A DNA stretch of 16,309 nt, from positions 1 through 16,309 of the forward strand of contig CAMIIY010000005.1 of NCBI GenBank assembly GCA_946221045.1. Reading direction: 5' to 3'. Below are positions 13,520 to 16,309 of the stretch, in pieces; within the stretch, counting starts at the first letter, position 1; each line of letters opens with the position of its first letter. This DNA comes from an uncultured Oceanospirillaceae bacterium (GTDB lineage: Bacteria; Pseudomonadota; Gammaproteobacteria; Pseudomonadales; Balneatricaceae). Made by a program: the position numbers and the translations under genes. Under the pieces are notes generated by a model, which saw nothing but the letters and a program-made list of their open reading frames with translations, searched no databases and was not told where the DNA came from.

Positions 13520-14878
13520 GTGTCTGGTTTTGATTTTGATCTGTTTGTCATCGGTGCCGGTTCCGGGGGTGTTCGTGCAGCCCGGATGGCGGCAACAATG
13601 GGTGTACGTGTTGCGATTGCTGAAGAAAAACATCTGGGCGGTACCTGTGTCAATGTGGGTTGTGTACCCAAAAAACTCTTTGTGTATGCTTCGCAATTTG
13701 CGGAAGAGTTCACTCAGGCCGCAGGTTTTGGCTGGCAGGTAAACGCTTCAGATTTTGACTGGCCGGTTTTACGTGATAACAAAACCCGGGAAATTGAGCG
13801 CCTGAATACGGTCTACCATAACCTGCTGGTTAACTCCGGATGTGAGTTGATTCATGGCCGGGCAGCCATAACGGGGCCCAACGAAGTTGAGGTTGAAGGT
13901 CGGCGTTATACCGCGGAACGTATTCTGATTGCCGTAGGCGGCTGGCCCCATATACCTGATTTTGCCGGCAGGGAACATGTTATCAGCTCTAATGAAGCCT
14001 TTTATCTGGAGCAGTTTCCCCGCCGTGCACTGGTGGTTGGCAGTGGCTATATCGGGGTTGAGTTTGCCGGAATTTTCAACGGATTGGGGGCTGAAACCAC
14101 ACTGGTTTACCGGGGTGAGCAGATTCTGAAAGGTTTTGATGAAGAGGTCAGACACTTTGCTGCAGCAGAGATAGCCAAAAAGGGTGTCAGGCTCAAGCCG
14201 GAAACAGAAATTTCAGCGGTAGAGAAGCAGACTGACGACAGCCTGTTGGTCCGCTTCAAAGACGGCTCTACGCTTGAAACAGACCTGGTGATGTATGCCA
14301 CTGGCCGTAAACCCAATGTTCAGGGCCTTGGACTTGAGGCATTAGGGATTGAGTGTTCTGCCAAAGGGGCGATTGTGGTCAATGAACAGTTCGAGACCTC
14401 GGTCGCTTCGGTCTATGCCATTGGTGATGTGATTGACCGGATGCAGCTAACCCCGGTGGCGCTGGCTGAAGGCATGGCGCTGGTAAAGCAGCTGTATGGA
14501 CAGCAGTCACAGTCAGTGGACTACAGGTTGATCCCCACAGCGGTATTTTGTCAGCCCCCCATCGGTACTGTGGGTCTGACCGAAGCACAGGCCAGGGCTG
14601 AGTACGATCAGATTGAAGTGTATCGCTCCAGTTTCCGGGCAATGAAACATACGCTCAGTGGTAGCGAAGAGCGAACCCTGATGAAGCTGCTGGTGGACAA
14701 GGTTTCTCGCAAAGTACTGGGCGTGCATATGGTGGGTGCCGATGCCGGTGAGATCATTCAGGGTATCGCTATTGCGTTGAAAGCTGGTGCAACAAAAGAG
14801 GTGTTTGATGCCACTATCGGCATACACCCCACTGCAGCAGAAGAGTTTGTTACGATGCGCGAGCCCGTTCAGGACTAG
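13520..14878 (+). CDS. gor: Glutathione-disulfide reductase
   Basis: From GTG 13520 the protein has 452 residues, the normal size (E. coli 450). GAGGAG placed six bases before that GTG, and the family-like start MSGFDFDLFVIGAGSGG, decide it over an upstream TTG at 13493. It is a cytoplasmic FAD enzyme that reduces GSSG with NADPH. The FAD loop GAGSGG is at 12-17, the redox pair Cys43-Cys48 is in GGTCVNVGCVPKK, the NADPH fold is VVGSGYIGVE (172-181), and the dimer-interface His436-Glu441 pair is in HPTAAEEF. Of the two NADPH-phosphate arginines, Arg198 is kept but position 204 is lysine, a conservative change. Lipoamide dehydrogenase is less likely because of the Arg198 region. Its 3' end overlaps the convergent YjdF-like gene. 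Confidence 0.95.
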   Translation: MSGFDFDLFVIGAGSGGVRAARMAATMGVRVAIAEEKHLGGTCVNVGCVPKKLFVYASQFAEEFTQAAGFGWQVNASDFDWPVLRDNKTREIERLNTVYHNLLVNSGCELIHGRAAITGPNEVEVEGRRYTAERILIAVGGWPHIPDFAGREHVISSNEAFYLEQFPRRALVVGSGYIGVEFAGIFNGLGAETTLVYRGEQILKGFDEEVRHFAAAEIAKKGVRLKPETEISAVEKQTDDSLLVRFKDGSTLETDLVMYATGRKPNVQGLGLEALGIECSAKGAIVVNEQFETSVASVYAIGDVIDRMQLTPVALAEGMALVKQLYGQQSQSVDYRLIPTAVFCQPPIGTVGLTEAQARAEYDQIEVYRSSFRAMKHTLSGSEERTLMKLLVDKVSRKVLGVHMVGADAGEIIQGIAIALKAGATKEVFDATIGIHPTAAEEFVTMREPVQD

Positions 14879-15521
14879 GCTTGGTACAACGCAGCAGCTT
14901 GCTGATCTGTCGGTCATGCCAGTTGGACAGACAGATCAATGCAGACATGGCGCCTATCAGCGCAAATGCCATATCGCTTTGGGTATCCCAGATATAACCC
15001 TGGGTGCCCAAAAAGGCCTCCGCAGCGGTGCCGCTTAATTCTGCTACCCACCATTCAAGCAATTCATAGAATGCACTGAACGCCAGACACAGGCTGATGA
15101 CCATCAGTACTGTCCAGCGTCTGCCATTCACAACCGCCAGCCGTAACAGAATTTCACGGGCAAGAATGGCCGGTGCAAACCCCTGCATGAAATGACCCAC
15201 CTTGTCATAGTGGTTACGTTCAAACCCCAGTGGTTCCTTCAGCCAGTCAAATAGCGGCACTTCAGCGTAGGTGTAGTGACCTCCTATCATCAGCACAATT
15301 GAGTGCACCAGTATCAGCACATAGAGCAGGGGGGTGAGGGGGAAGTGTTTACGCGTCAGGGCCAGCAGTACGATACCTATCAGAGCTGGCAATACTTCAA
15401 GTAACCAGGTGAAACCGTCTTTAGGTGCGATGGCTGACCAGATCAGCACGGCGCTGAACAACCCGCACCAGAGGCGTGGGTAGAGACCAAAGGCGGCAGG
15501 TTGGTCGGTATCGGCATGCAT
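14850..15521 (-). CDS. DUF2238 inner-membrane protein, YjdF-like
   Basis: The 223-residue protein is an integral membrane protein of the DUF2238/YjdF family, whose function is unknown. Hydrophobic segments lie at about 14-32, 38-55, 62-80, 108-125, 135-155 and 178-196. The conserved family block HYDKVGHFMQGFAPAILARE is in the middle, and FSAFYELLEWW with TQGYIWDTQSDMAFALIG follows. The charged histidines and aspartates of these blocks near membrane edges resemble those of metal-handling membrane proteins, but this is only an impression. The start is ATG 15521, with GAGGA ten bases upstream. The last 29 bases overlap the end of the glutathione reductase gene on the other strand. It is divergent from the DinB-like gene. 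Confidence 0.85.
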   Translation of the reverse strand: MHADTDQPAAFGLYPRLWCGLFSAVLIWSAIAPKDGFTWLLEVLPALIGIVLLALTRKHFPLTPLLYVLILVHSIVLMIGGHYTYAEVPLFDWLKEPLGFERNHYDKVGHFMQGFAPAILAREILLRLAVVNGRRWTVLMVISLCLAFSAFYELLEWWVAELSGTAAEAFLGTQGYIWDTQSDMAFALIGAMSALICLSNWHDRQISKLLRCTKPSPERARAS

Positions 15522-15650
15522 CCGGTAAATATCCTCAGGTTAATTCCCTTCAATCTGATTCAGATCAGGATAAATAGCAACTCTGTAAGCGCTGCACCTC
15601 AATTTGTCATCTTGCTTTGCTGTACTGGGTTAAAAAAGAGTGGAGGCCTT

Positions 15651-16181
15651 ATGACACTAAAACAGCATTTTGAGTTACTGGCGCAATACAACCAGTGGCT
15701 GAATGAGAAAATCTACACCCTCTGCAGTGAACTGCCGCCTGAGCAGCTTGGTATCGGCGGTACGGAACCACATTGTTCTGTTTTATGGTTTATCAAAACC
15801 GGTATTCAGCTGGATCAGGTCTGGCTGTGTCGTTTTGCGCAACATCCGGCTGGATTTACATCACTGATGGACCTGCGCTACGCCACTCAGGAACCTCTAA
15901 CCCAGGCTTTGCCAGACGATCTGGAGCAGCTTTGGTTAATCAGGCATCGTCTTGACCGGCGTATTCTGGATCTGTGTGATGAAGTTGAGGTGTGCCACCT
16001 GTCATATCCGCTGGCTTATCAGAATCGTCAGCAGTACCGATTTGAAAAGCGCTTTGGCTATCTGTTGCAGCACCTGTTTAATCAACAAACCCATGCCCGG
16101 GGCGGGTTGGTGGCGGCCCTGCAGATGCAGGGCATTTCATTGGATACAACTGAACTGCTGGCGGTTATTCCTGAAGCCTGA
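15651..16181 (+). CDS. DinB-fold protein lacking the metal-binding histidines
   Basis: The 176-residue protein is of the DinB/YfiT four-helix family, which usually binds a metal through three histidines and in some members acts on thiol substrates. Blocks typical of the proteobacterial branch are present: FELLAQYNQWLNEKIY (7-22), LDQVWLCRFAQHP (54-66), FGYLLQHLFNQQTHARGG (135-152) and ELLAVIPEA at the end. The three ligand positions are changed. The His expected five residues before Asp55 is Thr50. The NHQTHHRGQ motif of relatives reads NQQTHARGG, so the i and i+4 histidines are Gln145 and Ala149. The fold seems intact and the frame is open, so this looks like an altered but living protein. 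The start is ATG 15651, with GGAGG four bases upstream. It is convergent with the GGDEF gene, with a 19-base gap. Confidence 0.85.
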   Translation: MTLKQHFELLAQYNQWLNEKIYTLCSELPPEQLGIGGTEPHCSVLWFIKTGIQLDQVWLCRFAQHPAGFTSLMDLRYATQEPLTQALPDDLEQLWLIRHRLDRRILDLCDEVEVCHLSYPLAYQNRQQYRFEKRFGYLLQHLFNQQTHARGGLVAALQMQGISLDTTELLAVIPEA

Positions 16182-16200
16182 GAACCGGTCTGGCGACGAT

Positions 16201-16309
16201 TTAATCCGCCAGATGAACCCGGTTACGACCATTTTGCTTGGCCGAATAGAGTGCTTGGTCGGCGCGGCTGATCAGGTTATTCGGTGATTCACCTGCGGTT
16301 AATCTGTCT
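16201..16309 (-). CDS. GGDEF-domain protein, 3' end only
   Basis: Only the last 35 residues are in the window; the gene continues past the right edge. They read as the end of a GGDEF (diguanylate cyclase) domain: LISRADQALYSAKQNGRNRV, followed by HLAD and a TAA stop. This A-D-x-A-L-Y-x-A-K-x-x-G-R-N closing helix is diagnostic for the fold. The GGDEF active-site motif and inhibitory site lie outside the window, so cyclase activity cannot be judged. The gene is convergent with the DinB-like gene. Confidence 0.88.
   Translation of the reverse strand, partial: DRLTAGESPNNLISRADQALYSAKQNGRNRVHLAD

Overview
The window looks like chromosomal DNA from a marine-type gammaproteobacterium, most likely in the Oceanospirillales (an inference, without database comparison). 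The support is Gor, XthA, YejK and Pat proteins of gammaproteobacterial type, a short phasin implying polyhydroxyalkanoate (PHA) granules, a GGDEF protein, and compact convergent gene pairs. I see no tRNA, rRNA, CRISPR array, transposase, phage gene or attachment site.

Layout. Bases 1-426 hold no convincing protein gene but contain a strong RNA hairpin. A UPF0178 (YaiI) gene follows on the minus strand. Next comes a plus-strand run: a family 2 membrane glycosyltransferase, a small membrane-anchored conserved protein, and a HisA isomerase of the eukaryotic HIS6 type. A bidirectional terminator separates this from a minus-strand phasin gene. Then come an AEC-family permease and, convergent with it, nucleoid protein YejK. 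From 6.6 to 8.2 kb lies a repeating layout of small genes: two paralogous PA3496-like proteins on the minus strand, each divergent from a plus-strand gene (a 65-residue cysteine-rich protein and a 913-residue Pat-type protein acetyltransferase). The right part holds an ArsR-family regulator with the two-cysteine pattern of persulfide sensors, a tandem-domain universal stress protein, exonuclease III, glutathione reductase, a YjdF-like membrane protein, a DinB-fold protein without its metal ligands, and the 3' end of a GGDEF gene.

How the parts may fit. The most interesting signal is a recurring TGC-N3-GCA operator-like element, found six times in about 2.7 kb of non-coding DNA where about 0.7 would be expected. 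Two copies bracket a clear TTGACA/TAAAAT promoter of the phasin gene. Single copies sit 6-7 bases after a -10-like hexamer in front of the cysteine-rich gene and the Pat gene. The core matches the CTGC-N3-GCAG operator known for the PHA regulator PhaR. This suggests a local regulon joining PHA granule formation, acetyl-CoA-dependent protein acetylation, and two small uncharacterised protein families. The ArsR regulator, stress protein, exonuclease III and glutathione reductase form a stress-related neighbourhood, but no shared control element is visible there.
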